Shown one piece after another: positions 33,301 to 48,300 of a stretch of DNA of 64,000 bases; the first letter of the stretch is position 1; each line of letters begins with the position of its first letter. The translations under genes were made by a program, and so were the position numbers. Location of the stretch: assembly GCA_032158295.1 (NCBI GenBank), contig CM063262.1, forward strand, positions 4,993,394 to 5,057,393, written 5' to 3'. Origin of the DNA: Pycnopodia helianthoides. Taxonomy: Eukaryota > Echinodermata > Asteroidea > Forcipulatida > Asteriidae. The notes below the pieces were generated by a model, which did no database searches, was not told the DNA's origin, and saw only the letters and a list, made by a program, of their open reading frames with translations.

Positions 33301-36300
33301 CATGTACACAGTACACAGTTAGTTCTGTGCACAGTTGTGCCACCGTACACAACTTTGGCTGTCGAATGGTTTCAAATGGTTGGTCAACTCACTGGCAAAT
33401 GTTGCCAAGAGTCACTGACAGTAGGAGGGTTAAAAGAGGGTTTTCAAATTGTTAGAGTGTGGGGTGGACAAGTTTCTGTGTTTTTGTTTTTTGTTTATTG
33501 TGAATTTTCTTTTAATCAACAAGGATTTGTATGTAGTGTGTGAGTTATAAAACATTGAATGAACTTTGTTTGTGCTTGTCTCAGAATATACTCACAACGT
33601 GAAATCTGGCTTTTCCTTTTTTTACCCGCTTCGTCTCTTGAAATGGATAGTTCAGATTATAACACCCCTTACAAATATTCTGCCTTTTGATTGGTTTAGA
33701 GCGCGTCACATGATATGTCTTAGTTTTACTAGAAACCGCGCGCGAACCGCGCGGTACTATCACACGGCCGCCGATGTACTATTCAACGATAGCCTAGCGA
33801 CCGATGTACTAGTGCATGGATACCCTGGTACCCTGACTACATTGACTTCAAACATTGATTTAAACGAGCTGCTTGACAACCTCGAACCCAGTGTAATGAA
33901 CAAAATATGTGCACTTGAAATACGGTTTAGAGAACGAACGTACAGCAGTAGTCTGGTACACCCTCTTATTTTGTCGAAACTCGGTATTTCAACGTAAGAT
34001 TTTACAGTTCTTGTTTGACGATTGATTGCCACGTATGTAAAGTTTGTGTGAATTCATTTTGTTAAAGTATACAGATAGAATCAAAGGAAGAGGTGTTATA
34101 AAACAAATATTGACTGCTTTGTTTCGTGGCATAGTAAAACTAGTCACTCTCGGTGATCCCCGGAGCCGCCTATCTTCCCGAGGCGAAGCCGAGGGAAGAT
34201 AGACTGCTCCGGGGATCACCTCGAGTGACTAGTTTTACTATGCCACTCGAAGCAGTCAATATTTGTATATTGCACCTCGTTGTTATATTCTGCGACAATG
34301 CACTCAATATGCGTCTGCATTGTAACACTCGATAGTCAATAGTTGTTTGTTTTTAACTATGGGCAAGCTGAGCTATGTGTATGTACATGTACGTTTGAAT
34401 TACAAAGCCCACGAAAATGTGTAACATCCAGTAGTTTTATGCTTACAAGGCACATATGTACATAATGTGCCATTTTGTTGTTGTAATGACCCCCCAAACA
34501 GATGATTTTAACAGAGTGAGTTGTATTTTGTACAAACCCTTAATACTAAACATAAGAAACCAGTTTCAGATGACTGTGTTTAGACAAAGTCTTGACTACC
34601 CATGCAAACGGTACATTTCACTACATACATGTAACACCAGAACTTGTGTATTATGTGTGGTGAAATAACCTGTATCACAGAGTGCACTCATACAGTGTGT
34701 GAAGCTACGGGTTTTTACTTTGAAAAGCTGTGATAAATAAATCTCTGTGGATCTGTACTCAGGCGTGAAAAAAAACCTTGGAAAGCTTAAAGCCATTGTT
34801 AACGACTGACCCCTTCTCTTATAACACTGTTTAATCTGGCAGGTCACAGCGAGGGGGCTCTGTCATATTTTTAGTCCAGGCACAATTTTTATAAACAAAA
34901 AATCCTCTGTAATTTTACCAGTCACATTGCAATCAAGTGCTGGAGAGTGTAAACAAAACTATTTGCGTATTTTTTTAAATACTCTGCCTTCAGATTGTAC
35001 GTAGTGCATTGCTCAGACAGGGCTCGAATTTGACACTGGACTGCAGGCCCGAGGCCAGTGTTTTTAGCATCGGGCCAGTAAACTCATGTTCGGACAAGTC
35101 CGGCGGTCTTGTGTTTGTGTCCAAATGTTGACTTTCAGTCTGATAAATACAATTCTGTTGATTATCAAAGACTTCATACCCATAATATACAAAAGAGATC
35201 AATCTTCTCTTAGTGCTTTTTCAAATTCAAACAGTTCAAATGTTAACCTGTTCAGGCTTTTTTCTTCTCACTTCAATTCTGGTCTTGTACTCAAAATTCT
35301 GGTCTAGTAAATATTTTTAGCTACAAGCCCTGTGGTCTTGTGGGTTTTCCCCCCAAATTTTAGCCCTGTCAGACGTTAGGTGTGTTTTGCAGACACCCTG
35401 CATACACTACGAAGGGCAACAGAGGCCATGTCCCAACAGAGGCCATGGCCCAACAGAGGCCATGGCCCTCGTGGCCTCTATGTGTAATTCCAAGCCTGTG
35501 CACTGTATGGTAAGGTGATAGAAATTACACTACATGTAGACCATGTAACCTGTGATCAGTGATAGGACATCACATGTTTACAAAAGAGCCACAGAGCCGG
35601 GACGCCCTGCAGGCATGGTTTGTACCTGTTGGCAGCCCAATGGAAGAGCAAAATGGTGCATTTTATGGAGATTGCATCGTCTGAATTTTATCAAAAGAGA
35701 AAGGGGTTCATCTTAAAACTTGTTCAGCTATTATTTTTTATAACTCTTGAATTTATGTGGAAGTTACAGTGGCAAAAAATGTTTTCCATATAAAAGTTTT
35801 CCATATGACCAAGGTGCAGGATCTCACATGCCAGAAAGCCCCCCCCCCCAAACAAAATTTTTACATAAACTCGTATCAGTTGATTTTGTGGGATTAAGGC
35901 AGTAGGGATCCTACATAAACTCATATCAGTTGATTTTGTGGGATTAAGGCAGTAGGGATCCTACATAAACTCATATCAGTTGATTTTGTGGGATTAAGGC
36001 AGTAGGGATCCTACATAAACTCATATCGGTTGATTTTGGAGGATTGAGGCAGTAGGGATCCTACATAAACTCATATCAGTTGATTTTTGGAGGATTGAGG
36101 CAGTAGGGATCCTACATAAACTCATATCAGTTGATTTTGGAGGATTGAGGCAGTAGGGATCCTACATAAACTCATATCAGTTGATTTTGGAGGATTGAGG
36201 CAGTTGTGGGATTGAGGCAGTTGTGGGATTGAGGCAGTAGGCACAGGGATTCTACATTAAACTCATATTGGTTGATTTAAGCGGTTTGAGGCAGTAGTAC

Positions 36301-39300
36301 ACATGTATACAAACTCGTATTGGACTTGGGTTCGTTTGAAAAATCGAGGCAGTTGTTGGGGTTTTTAAGCGACAAATTAAGTGTACATCGTCATAGCAAA
36401 TACCTGCCCAATTAACTGCAAGCCTCATTAATTGAGGCATGTGATTTCTCAGGAATATTCCCGATTTCAGGAACTTCTTAAAATCTTCTTTTAAAAAACC
36501 TTTAGATTACCTTGAAAGAAGTAAAGCAATCACCAAAGGGAGAACGAAATAGTCCACATTGTGTCTAAACCCGAAGTTTTTTTATCTTTTTGGTGATGCA
36601 AAGAGTCTGTAAACCTTCAAAATTGTAATATATTATGGGTCTTTGTTTAGGAATTGTCACTTTCGCTTTATATTCTCATTCCTGTTAATCAAACTAATTT
36701 CTTAAATGTATTGTTAAAGGAACATTACAGAATTGGTAAGAAAAAAACTTGTAAAATATACTTTTGATCACAGATTTACATAAAACTTACACGGTCTAAT
36801 GATGATGATAGTAGAAAACATCCCCCGAAATATTTCTGTCTGAAATGCCATATTTGATGAGAAATGAATAAACTAATTTTCCGATTGGAGTTTATCGCTC
36901 AGTGAGCGTTTGATTCATTTGTTGAATCTAAATGATTTCATGCAAATGTGCAATCAGTTTTTCACTATTTTCTCGTGACCCAGATGGCCGATCGATCTCA
37001 AACTTCTACAGGTTTGTCAGTTTATGTATACAGTGGATTACATAAAGTGCTTACACTGCCAGCAACTGTTTTGTTAGCAGAAACCCAATTCTGTAATGTT
37101 CCTTTAAGCTTTTCAACTTTCTTCTCGTTACGCAGTCATTTAAACTGGTGAGCGGTGCAACCGGGCGTGAAATCTGGAACTTCAACAATAAAGACCTGCT
37201 GGTGTCAATAAGTAATTTCTACACGGCTCAATTCATTCAGGACGTCGACGGCGACGGTATCCAAGATGTCTTGAATATCCACGGGGGAGACCCACTCAGA
37301 AATCCAGGTACGTATGTCTCACTGACTATGATTAATATTCATCAGGGCCCAATTTCATAGAGCTGCTTAAGCACAAAAATTAGCTAAGCAAAAACAAATT
37401 ATGCTTACCAGAATAAGGTTACCAGCCAAAATACCATCTCACCTGTACAATTTGTGACTGGTGTCCTGCTCATTTCTGCTTAGCAGAAAATTGTTAAGCA
37501 ATATTTTCTGCTTAAGCAGCTCTATGAAGTTGGGCCCCGGCCTTGCGCTTAAGCTTTTTGTAAAGTAAACTGTGCCTTTAACTTGCCCCCAGGAAGTTTT
37601 AGTAGCCCATATTTTACACAGGGATTGCCATAAATGTAATGTTCTGATGTGTTAATGTTAACGATCACAACCAGTTTAATGATCAAATGAAGTTATATTC
37701 ACTCACTCAATAACGATTAAAGCCTTTTTTTACATTAATTATTCACATCTAAAAAGGAAGAAATGAGCATTTTAAACAAATAGGTTGCACAGTTTTTAGT
37801 AGCCCAAAGGGCAAGTTAAGATGTGGTGTTCACTAGCCCGTAGCATTTTTTACCAGACAATTTACGCCAGGCTAGTGTTAAGGGCGAGCCCTGTTCATGT
37901 AGGCAGGGTTCTGCCCAGGATTTCTTTAGTGGTGGAAAAATGTTTCCCTGGAAACCATTGCGAGATGGATCAGTTACACGGTAGATTATATAAATAGACT
38001 CAAATCAAAGTAGTACTCAAAATCAATGGCTTCGGATTCCATTTTTACTGGTAAATACCCAATTTTACATTTCTTTGAAAATCTTTGAAAGGAAATTGCA
38101 AGTGTAGTTTAAAAAATTTGAAAATGTGTGGTGGTCGGATACAGAGAAAATTCTGCCAGTGGTGGTTGGGGAATCCTGAGTGCCGGGCGGGTTTCCCGGC
38201 ACCGACCACTGTGGGCAGAACCCTGGTAGGTTTTGCTGGTCAACTTCAGCAAGAAAGTAATTCAGTGTAATTTTAAACATGCATTCAAATTTACGATACA
38301 ACCTGGGAAGCGGCAGCAGAGGGATCACCTTATCCCTCCTACTGTCAGTGACTCTTGGCAACATGTTCCAGTGAGTTGACCAACCATTTGAAACCATTCG
38401 ACTGCCAAGGTTGTGAATGGTGGCACAACTGTGCACAGAACTAACTGTGCACTGTGTACATGCATTCCCTCATGGTATCATATTGCAGGCTGGCATAGTT
38501 TATCTATCATTCAAAACCACTTGAATGGTATTGAATGGTCAGACAGCAAGAGGGATAATTAAGGGATGCAACTTTGCATTGCAAATATCAAGAAACAGAC
38601 CGCAAGGGAAACTGACTCAGTAAACTTTAGACTGGATTGAACCTGCGACCTCCGACTGAGCTATCTCACGGTGGCGGTCTCCCTATTTTGTCAAAATTTA
38701 CACAGTCAGTTTTCCCTGTGGTGTATTACTTTACTTTTATGCAGTTAAAGGAACATTACAGAATTGGTAAGAAAAAAACTTGTAAAATATACTTTTGATC
38801 ACAGATTTACATAAAACTTACACGGTCTAATGATGATGATAGTAGATAACATCCCTTGAAATATTTTTGTCTGAAATGCCATATTTGATGAGAAATTAAT
38901 AAAGTAATTTGCCGATTGGAGTTTATCGCCCAGTGAGCGTTTTATTCATTTGTTGAATCGTGTATGATTTCATGCAAATGTGTAATCGGTTTTTCACTAT
39001 TTTCTCGTGACCCAGATGGCCGATCGATCTCAAACTTCTACAGGTTTGTCAATTTATGTATAGATAGTTCCCAGTAGACGCCATCTTTACGGGCAAAGTG
39101 CATTTTGGCCTGCAGGTGCGTCAAATGCTCAACTTATTAACGCACCCGCGTTGTTCACTGACCAATCCTGCAATGATTTTCGTGAAATGCGCGCGTGTTG
39201 CACGCCGTTCTCACACGAAACGCACGACTGTTTGTTCTAAACTGCCCGTAAAGATGGCCGATACTGCAACCTATCTATATGGAGGATTACATAAAGTGCT

Positions 39301-42300
39301 TACACTATTTTCTCGTGACCCAGATGGCCGATCGATTCTGTAATGTTCCTTTAAAGCCGCTGAGTGCACAATGTATTGATTGAATGATTGATTTTTCAGG
39401 TGAAGAAGTTACCCACGTTGGTCTGTTGATCATCATGAGTGGAGCTACGGGTCTTGTGATTACGTCGATGCCGGTCCCTGACGGCCAAGAATCGTACTAC
39501 TCCCCACAGGTCAGTTCCTAAAAAACCCTTAGGCTGGAACTAGATTCTTCTTTCTGATTTGTTCCGTTATTTCCGCAAATTGATTTTACGTCAGTTTAGA
39601 CCCTGGCAGGGTCTTTCTCTGAAGCTAAAGAGTTCTCAGAAAGGAGTTAAGGGGGAGGGGGGGTTGAAGGTTGAGATTAGAAGTCTGTGACTGGTATCCT
39701 GCGTATTTTTGCTTAGCTGAGAAGTGTTCAGCAATATTATCTGCTTAAAGACACTGGACACTATTGGTAATTGTCAAAGACCAGTCTTCTCACTTGGTGT
39801 ATCTCAACATAAGGATAAAATAACAAATCTGTAAAAACCTGAGCTCAAGTGGTCTTCGAAGTTGCGAGATAACTATGAAAGAAAAAACACACTTGTCACA
39901 CGAAGGTCTCAAAATCAAATTCGTGGAAAATTACTTCTTTCTCGAAAACTATGTCACTTCAGAGGGAGCCGTTTCTCACAATGTTTTATTACTGTTAACC
40001 TCTCCCCATTACTCGTTACCAAGTAAGGTTTTATGCTAATAATTATTTTGAGTAATTACCAATAGTGTCCACTGCCTTTATGGAGCTCTATGAAAACATG
40101 CCAGAAGCATAGTTGAATGTGTTAGAAGATGTGTGTAATCTGGTATTCTGGTATTCCTGCAGGTTTACTATCAGCATGGAGGTCGTCAGATGGTCTTATT
40201 CGGGACCGGAGGTGAAACACACGGCGGATCTCTGTGGGTCATCTCCATGAGAGATCTCCTTCTTGCCGATAATAAAAAGGTAAGACATCATATGATAATA
40301 ATAACTAGTTCTTATATAGCGCATTTCACAATAACGTATCAATGCGCTTTACATTAGTGCCCTGGTCATTGGGCCAATAGCATTCCTGTAATCTTTCTCA
40401 GCTCCCTGGGGAGTATACAGCCCCGGGCTGCCGTGGCGCACCGAAGGCTTTTTCATACACAATATCAACCTCTACCCTCGCAGGTACCCATTATACCCTG
40501 GGTGGAATATGCAAATTCAATTTTGTCTGTTCATTTTTAGAGCTGTTTTGGTAATTGGTATTGTTTGTGCAGTCGCTTTAAAGGGAGGGTGTACAAAAAT
40601 GAATGGCCTTCAAAACTTACTTGGTAAGAAGCACTGCAGCTGTTGAGAAATGATTCCCTTCTAATGAATGTGGTTTTAAAGAGAGTGGGATTCAGAAACA
40701 TTTCAATCTGAGAAATGTTTTTTTGCATGAAACCTTACTAATACCCCATTAATATTTAGTCTCCACATGTAAACTCTGCTCGCCGATGCTTCGGCCTCAG
40801 CCGATCAATGAGGATGGTAATCGAATTGACTCGGACAAAATGAACGTAAACTTGTCCACTTCTTATTAACAAATGTTTTGATGCGCTTTTCAACAATTTC
40901 AGGTCACATCGATCTACCATGACCCCTTTAAAGGTATCATGACCCCTCCCACCTTGGCTGACATCACGGGAGATGGCGTGGTCGACATCGTCATGGCAAT
41001 GTTCAACTCGACAACGGTCGCATTCGACGGACAGAGTTTGAAGCAACTTTGGAACTACACCATGCCTAAATCAGAATCTTACAGGTGGGAGAACTGCACG
41101 GGTATTTTTTACCTTGGCCATCCCTGACCCCCTAACATTCATTATTTGTTTTATATAACAATACATCCAAGTAGATCTTTCTAATTTTGATTGGAGGATA
41201 AAACTTTCAAAACAAACAAAGCGTAGGGCCTACAGTATTTAATGGATTCACCAGTGACTAAGTGCGTTCTGTGCTTCTATTTTGAGACACGCGGGCGCTG
41301 TATTGTAGTATGCCTTGCAGTATAACTGTACTGCTGCATTATCAAAGACACGCGCACGCAATGATGTGGTACGCACCGTGCAATATAACAAATCGGATGG
41401 AACGAAAAATGCACGGTGAATGGAACGAAAAATGCACGGTGAATGACGTAGCGTGCAATGGTACGTTTATTTGCTATCACGTGACGGACAATCCTCCAAT
41501 CAAAAGGCAAGGATCTGCTTGGGTGTTATAAAAAAAATCAAATTGTTTGTTTTGTTTGATTTTCTTGGACTGAGAACTGCGCTAATGAACTAATGTATAA
41601 TAACGCTTTATATGTACCACACTAACAGAAAAATTGACTAGAGCTGGACTTGAACCTGTGACCTCCGTATTAATAAACATTATGAGATTGTGTGTTTGTT
41701 CTTACTCTTAGCACTCCTGGTGCAGCACTGTTCAATGACGACGACGTTCCCGATTTCATGATCGCTTATAATCACGGCCCTGGCTACCCACTCTATTACT
41801 ACTCACAGGTTGGTGTAACTCAATTTAAAGGCTGGGTGTACTTTTGGTAAATGTCAAAAGACCAGTGTCCTCAATTGGTGATGCCATTTCACTTACTGAG
41901 TTCAAAACATTGCATAAAACTCACCTTTTCCAGACTTATTTTGCTTACTAGGCTATTTAGTTGTTTCTCATTCCTTTGGATTGTTTATCCTTTGGATAAT
42001 CCTTGATTGTTGTAATTTTTTATTGTTGTAAAGCGTTGCGGTATCTTTTCTGCGTAAGAACGCTATATAAATGCTTAGATTATTATTATTATTATTATTA
42101 TTATTGTTGGTGTATCGCAACATGTGCATAAAATAACAAACCTGTGAAAATTTGGGCTCCATTGGTCATCAAAGTTGCAAGAAATTAATGAAAGAAATAA
42201 TCACTCTTGTTGCATATAATTGTGCGCTTTCACATGCCTGAGAAAGGTTTCACGTCTAACCAAGTAAGTTTTTATTGCCATTAATTTTAAGAGTGATTAC

Positions 42301-45300
42301 CGAAGGTATACCTTCCTTTTAATGATTTACCCTTTGCAGATAAACTTTCCTGTGACTTATCCCGGAGTTGTTATGAGAAGGTTTCCTAAGTAATTAACTA
42401 CCTATGTATCTTTCACGATGCATTTTCCACCAATCACAGGTGATGGTCCTGGATGGGCGAACGGGTCAGCCAATCCTAGATGCCCCTGTACGGACAGCTG
42501 GTAGCTCCCAGTCGTCACCACTTGCTATCTCCATTGAGGGCAAAGGTCATGACCTCTTCATGTACTTCACCCTGGACTGTCTAGGTCACGAAGGAGAGAG
42601 CAGTGAATTTCAGTTCTTTGAAGGTAGTGATTTCTTGAGTACCCTCTGGCTGTAAAATTTGACAATAGTTGTGGAAGATTGGTCGTGATTCCAATCCCCC
42701 TCCCGTCTAGAGCAGGTGTCTTACTGTGTGTCTGGTGACAAGAGGCCAGTTCAAATCCTGTCATATCGTGTCGTGGCTGAGTGGTCAAGCGCACCAGACT
42801 CAAGCTCTGGTGTTTCTGATCAGCAGAGTGTGGGTTTGAAGTCCCGGTCGTGACACTTGTGCCCTTAATCAAGACACGTAACTGGGATGGGACATAAAGC
42901 CGTAGGTCTCGTGTGTTGTGTAATGCACATAAAGTAAAAGAACCCAGTTACACTTGTTGCAAAGAGAAGGGGTTTGCCCCAGTGTTTCTGGCAGTGGCTG
43001 CTGAGTGCGCCGCAGCACCTTGTAAACCATTTGAAGATGCTACATAAATGGGTCTCATAATTCAAAACATATCTCTGCTTATCCTGTTGGAAAACAAATA
43101 ATGAGTGCTTTGATACACACCGAAGGGTGTGATAAAGCGCTATGTAAAACCCAATATATTTATTTATAAGCATACCACAACAATTTAATATATTAAAATA
43201 ATTGCACCAGGGATCAAGAATGTTCTTTTTGTTATAGTTTAATGGCTTTGTGAGATTTTTTCTAGGAGACTTTGGCAACTCATGCTCTTGCAGTAATTGT
43301 TGACATCCATATATATCTGTTTTCGTCATCAGAAGATAAATTGGGTAAAGGTGCCAAGAGTCGCTCTGACTTTTGCCAGCAACGATTCAACACCAAGAGC
43401 TACACCAGACTTCAGCTACTGAGTCAACACATGGCGGCACCAGGGAAGCAGATCTACAACTCATGTAAGGCCAAATAAAAAAAAAAAAAACATGTTTAGC
43501 ATCCCTGCCCGCTTCTTTTTTAGAGGCCTTTTTTTTTCTTTCTTCTTTTTCTCACAATGTTTTATATTACTATACCTCATACATATTCATGACCGAGAGT
43601 CGAATTCTCACTTGCCCATTCAACATCACGTGCCAGACGCTATATTTGCTGTTTACCAAGCGCACACGCGAGTATTCACGCACATGGTAAATGCGCATGA
43701 CAGGTAGACTGTCGCCCGGACAGCCCGGGCGACAGTCTACCTGTCATGCGCTTAACGATCGTGGAACTGTTCACCGGGTGTTGTCCGCATGCGCGAACAT
43801 CGCTCTAGCGACATCCAACACATGAAAAACTTATCCTGGATGCAATTTATCATTTCACAGTCGTCATTTTCCCCTTGGTCCTAATATTGTACCGGTGACT
43901 GAATATGTATGAGGTATAGTAAAACAAATATAACATGGTTTATTTCGGTTGGTCAGTCGATAATAGCTCCCTCGGTATTGGAAGTTGACAAACTAGTTTG
44001 TCAACTTCCAACACCTTGGGGAGCTAATATCGACTGTTCACCCTCAAACCATGTTTTATTTGTATACTATCATCAGCTCTCTGGTGCTCCTTACCAAGTA
44101 AGTTTTGATGGTAATGCATTTCTTGAGTAATTACCAAAAGTATACCCTGTCTCTAAGCATAACATTAAACCAAGTACAACAAAATTGTTGGCTTATGTCT
44201 AAAAGGTTACCAATCCAAATACTTTGTTCATACGTACCATTTCTTACTGGTTTCTTGCAAACTTTTGCTAAGCTGAAAAATTGTAAGTAACATTTCCTCG
44301 TAGGTTTATCGCAGGGTTTTCTGCACTGGCTGTTTTGAAAAGCGAAGAATGCTCAGTAAACATGAAGTAGGCTCTTGCGTAAGCAAAAATTCCTTGCTAA
44401 CCTGTGAAATACATATATGTTTATGCTAAGCACAAATCATTCTTCTCCTGTAAGCGCTGATTTTGAGTAGAAACTTGAAATTGGGCCCTGAAAAAAGTGT
44501 GAAGCCTTCTGTGGAAGTTTATGATCATTTGTAATGGTGTGGTAAATGATTTTTAAAAATTGTATTCCAGTGGATCGTGTGGATTTAGAATACCAGTACA
44601 AAATGAATTCCAGTCTGCTCGCCCAGGCCTACTTAGACAAGCATCCCTCAGTACTTGAAGAAGCCAAGGAACTGGCCCTGAATGGTGAACACTCACATGA
44701 TGCAGCTGGAGTAACCCATTCTAGTGGTAGGGGAGATCAAGATGCACCTGGGGGAATCCATTCTGAGGATGGGGGTGATGCTATGGATACGAATAACCTG
44801 ATGCCAGAATCCCAGGTAGGAAAACTGCCTTTTATATTTTCAGTTTGAAGTGCTTAGGTTGCCTGCATCTAAGGCTGGCTGTTCAAGGGATAATGATGGA
44901 CGATTTTGATCGAAATAAATTTCTTAATTTGTGGTTGATATTGACAAAATAGGGACACCGCCAACTTGCGGCTAGATAGCTCAATTGGTCATTGAAGTTC
45001 CAAGAAAATAATGAAAGGAAAAAAAAACATTGTTGCATCGAATTGTGTGCTTTCAAATGCCTGAGTTCTCAGATTCAAATATTTTGGTGAGAAATTAGCT
45101 CTTTCTCAAAAACTACATTACTTCCAGGGGGTCGTTTCTCACAAGGTTTTAATTTATACTATCAGCAGCTCTCAGGTGCTCCTTACCAAGTAAGTTTTTA
45201 TAATCATGTATTTCTTGAGTAATTACCAAAAGTACCCACTGCCTTTAAGCAATTTCTGTTCAGAGGGAGTCGTTTCTCACAATGTTTTAATTTATACTAT

Positions 45301-48300
45301 CAGCAGCTCTCAGGTGCTCCTTACCAAGTAAGTTTTTATGGTCATGTATTTCTTGAGTAATTACTGAAAGCACCCACTGCCTTTAAGCAATTTCTGTTGT
45401 TGACTGTAGTTATCAACTCGTAGATTTGGGCCTCTTTGTATCGCCCCTTGAGCACCGCTTGTTGGAACTGTGCACATTATAAGCCGACACAGTCAAGTCT
45501 AAATTATTATTTAAAATATTATTCTTGAATAGGCCAAAGTCACTGATCTGCTGGATTTGATGTCCAAGGAAAGGCAAAATGACATACTGCAGCAGTTGGC
45601 GAAGGAGATGGGATATGACGACATCAGTGATCTTCCAATGTTACAAAATCTTCTCAACTCTGAGAGCTCGGATGATGAACAAGATCTTTACCGAGCGGAC
45701 ATTACTCAAAAAGGTCCTGGATCAAATCCTTACCAAGGACGTCCGGCTCTGAAAAGCTCGGATTTACAAAATCTTTACGACCAAACCTCTGAGCAACAGA
45801 CTCCAGATCTGCAGAATTATCCACAAGATGGTTATGACCAACTCCGGCCCGGTGCACAGGACAGTTATCCACGCAAACACTATCCACAAAACCCTGATCC
45901 AGAAGCTTCTAATCCACTCAAGCCTGTTGTGGATGATCCTAGATTAGATAAGCCAGATATGCATATCCCAGATCCGCTAAGCTCCTATGGAGAAAAACCA
46001 GATTCAGAAAGCAGAGGTCCACAGCGCCCCTATCCACAGGACACTTCCGATGAGGTGGATTCCGATAGCGGAATGTCCACTAAACTCTTGCAGAACCTGC
46101 TGAACCAACTGATGGATGGTGAGGATAGAGACGACCCAGGAGATCAACAACCAGACGTTGATAACTCCCCCGGGTACATCAACAACGAGCCGTCAACTGA
46201 TCAGAGATACAACGGCCCAGATCGCACGGACCAGGCGTGGCGCGATAAAATAAACCAGAAATCGTACCTGAATGAACTCTTGGGCAAACTCGGTGATGCT
46301 GATAGTGCGAAACAGCCTGATACAAGGTACGATGGTTACGGACGCGATGGGGGACAGTACGATAAATACGGTGGTGCATTCACTGATAGGGATCCCGCAG
46401 TGAAGCAGAGAGTGAACTGGCTGGACGAACTGTACGGGGACGACCAGCCAATCGGGCGTCGTTTTATACAAAAGAGGGACACGCTGGCCAATCGGGATGG
46501 AGCTATTGAGGCAGCGACCGGTAAGAGGCAGCGTTTCCCACGCCATAATGGACCTCATGATGGCGGCGGTGTACAGAGGTTGATCTCCACCGGCAGTCTG
46601 GCACCTGCTCTGCCGGGGAGTGGGGTGTCTGCAGGGGAAAGCATCGACGTCATCTTTGCTACTTATTGGTTCTACCCATCGCAGTCACAGGTGAGTGTGT
46701 TTCCTCCCGAATACGTTTCCTTCCAGTAAGCCATTTGCGAGATTAGATTTGACTTGCTTGATGACAAGTTATTGCTTAAATTTTAAATCCGTAGACTATC
46801 AAGACAGTTGATACGTCACATGATTCGGGGCAAGCATCTGCATAGTTACAATGTACCTAAGAGACAGCGAACACCCATACACAATTTTGAATGTATGTGT
46901 ATGGCACAATGGTACCAAGGTCTGTTCGTCTAACTTTGATTGTGTCTTCATTGATAATTTTGCCTGTAGTGTATATCAGCATTATGCTGAAAGAACCCAA
47001 ACAATGATCCTAGCTTTAATGATTGATGAAGTAGCTTATAAATTCTTTATCGTCTTCTCCACAAAGGTCCCTTTCAGGCCTACGGATCACAGTGCTAGTT
47101 GCTTTTGAGGGTCCCTTGGTATCATTACCAGAAAGATATAATAATAATAATAACAATAAATAAAAAGATAATTAGAGTCATATGTAATGTGATTATCATT
47201 TGTTTTTTTTACCCGAACACTGATATGTGTAAAGCACTGTATACTCAGCACTTTCACGAGTCTTGTGAAAAGAAAAACAAACCCCACAGGCATGTTACTC
47301 GGTTGGGATTCGAACCCACTACCTTTGTCATTCTAGAGCAGATGTCTTACCACTAGGTCACCAAGATTTCCCGGTAGCTAGATTGAGGTAGCTAGTCACA
47401 GGACTTGGGGGAAAGTACTGAGTATACAGTGCTTTACACAAATAATAGTCTTTATCCCTGATCAGGGCTCGAATTTGGGGGGAAAATCCACAAGACCACA
47501 GGACTTGTATCTCAAAATTTTTACTGGACCAGAAATAATTTTACAAGACCAGATTCAAACTGAGAAAAGACTTCCTTGCACAGTTTATTTTGCAATTAAT
47601 TGAACAAGCACTGAGACATTGTCTTTACTAACGGGTATTAAATATATTTAAAATATATTTCAAATCATTACTCAAAAGGTCAATATTTGAACATAATTTG
47701 TTTCTGCTCAAGATATTATAGAGTGAGGTGCATGAGTTGTTATTGAGTGGAAAACACAAGACCGCCGTACTTGTCCGGTCATGACTTTACTGGCCCAATG
47801 CTAAAATCACTGGCCTCGGGCCTGCGGTCCTGTGTCAAATTCGAGCCCTGCTGATGCAAATTTAATATCTATTAAATTGTTGCAATATGTATGTTTTTAC
47901 AGATCATATTGCCAGAGCAACAGGAGTGTATTGATAATGGATGGCCAATGAGGCACAGCGGCTGGACCCAAAGAGTAGAGTTTTTCTTCTTCCTTTTTGT
48001 GATCTGTGCCCAATTTCATAGAGCTGCTTAAGCAAAAAAAGTAGCTAAGCAAAAGAACAAAATGCTACCAGAATAAGCCAACCTACCATGTCCACATGTA
48101 CAACTGTGACTGGTATTCTGCTCAATTCTGCTTAGCAGACAATTGTTGAGCAATATTTTCTGCTCAAGCAGCTCTATGAAATTGGTCCCAGGATTGGTAA
48201 TCATCCAAATGTTAGATGGATAAAAAATGCCCGGCCGAACATCACAGATTTTTCAAAATAATAACGGCTCTAAGGGCCATGTCACACCAGGCAGTGCGCA

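Larger units (their letters stand above)
32304..37135. other. FAM234 intron 2, 4.8 kb, almost all repeats
   Basis: In order: CCAAT tandem (32314-32680), R8, R9 with central palindrome, R7, an R6 fragment, a 50-bp tandem array and R3. No exon was recognised inside. Confidence 0.7.

Noticed and set aside
33566..33997. 143-codon plus-strand ORF
   Set aside because: Lies across the R9 repeat; the second copy is broken.
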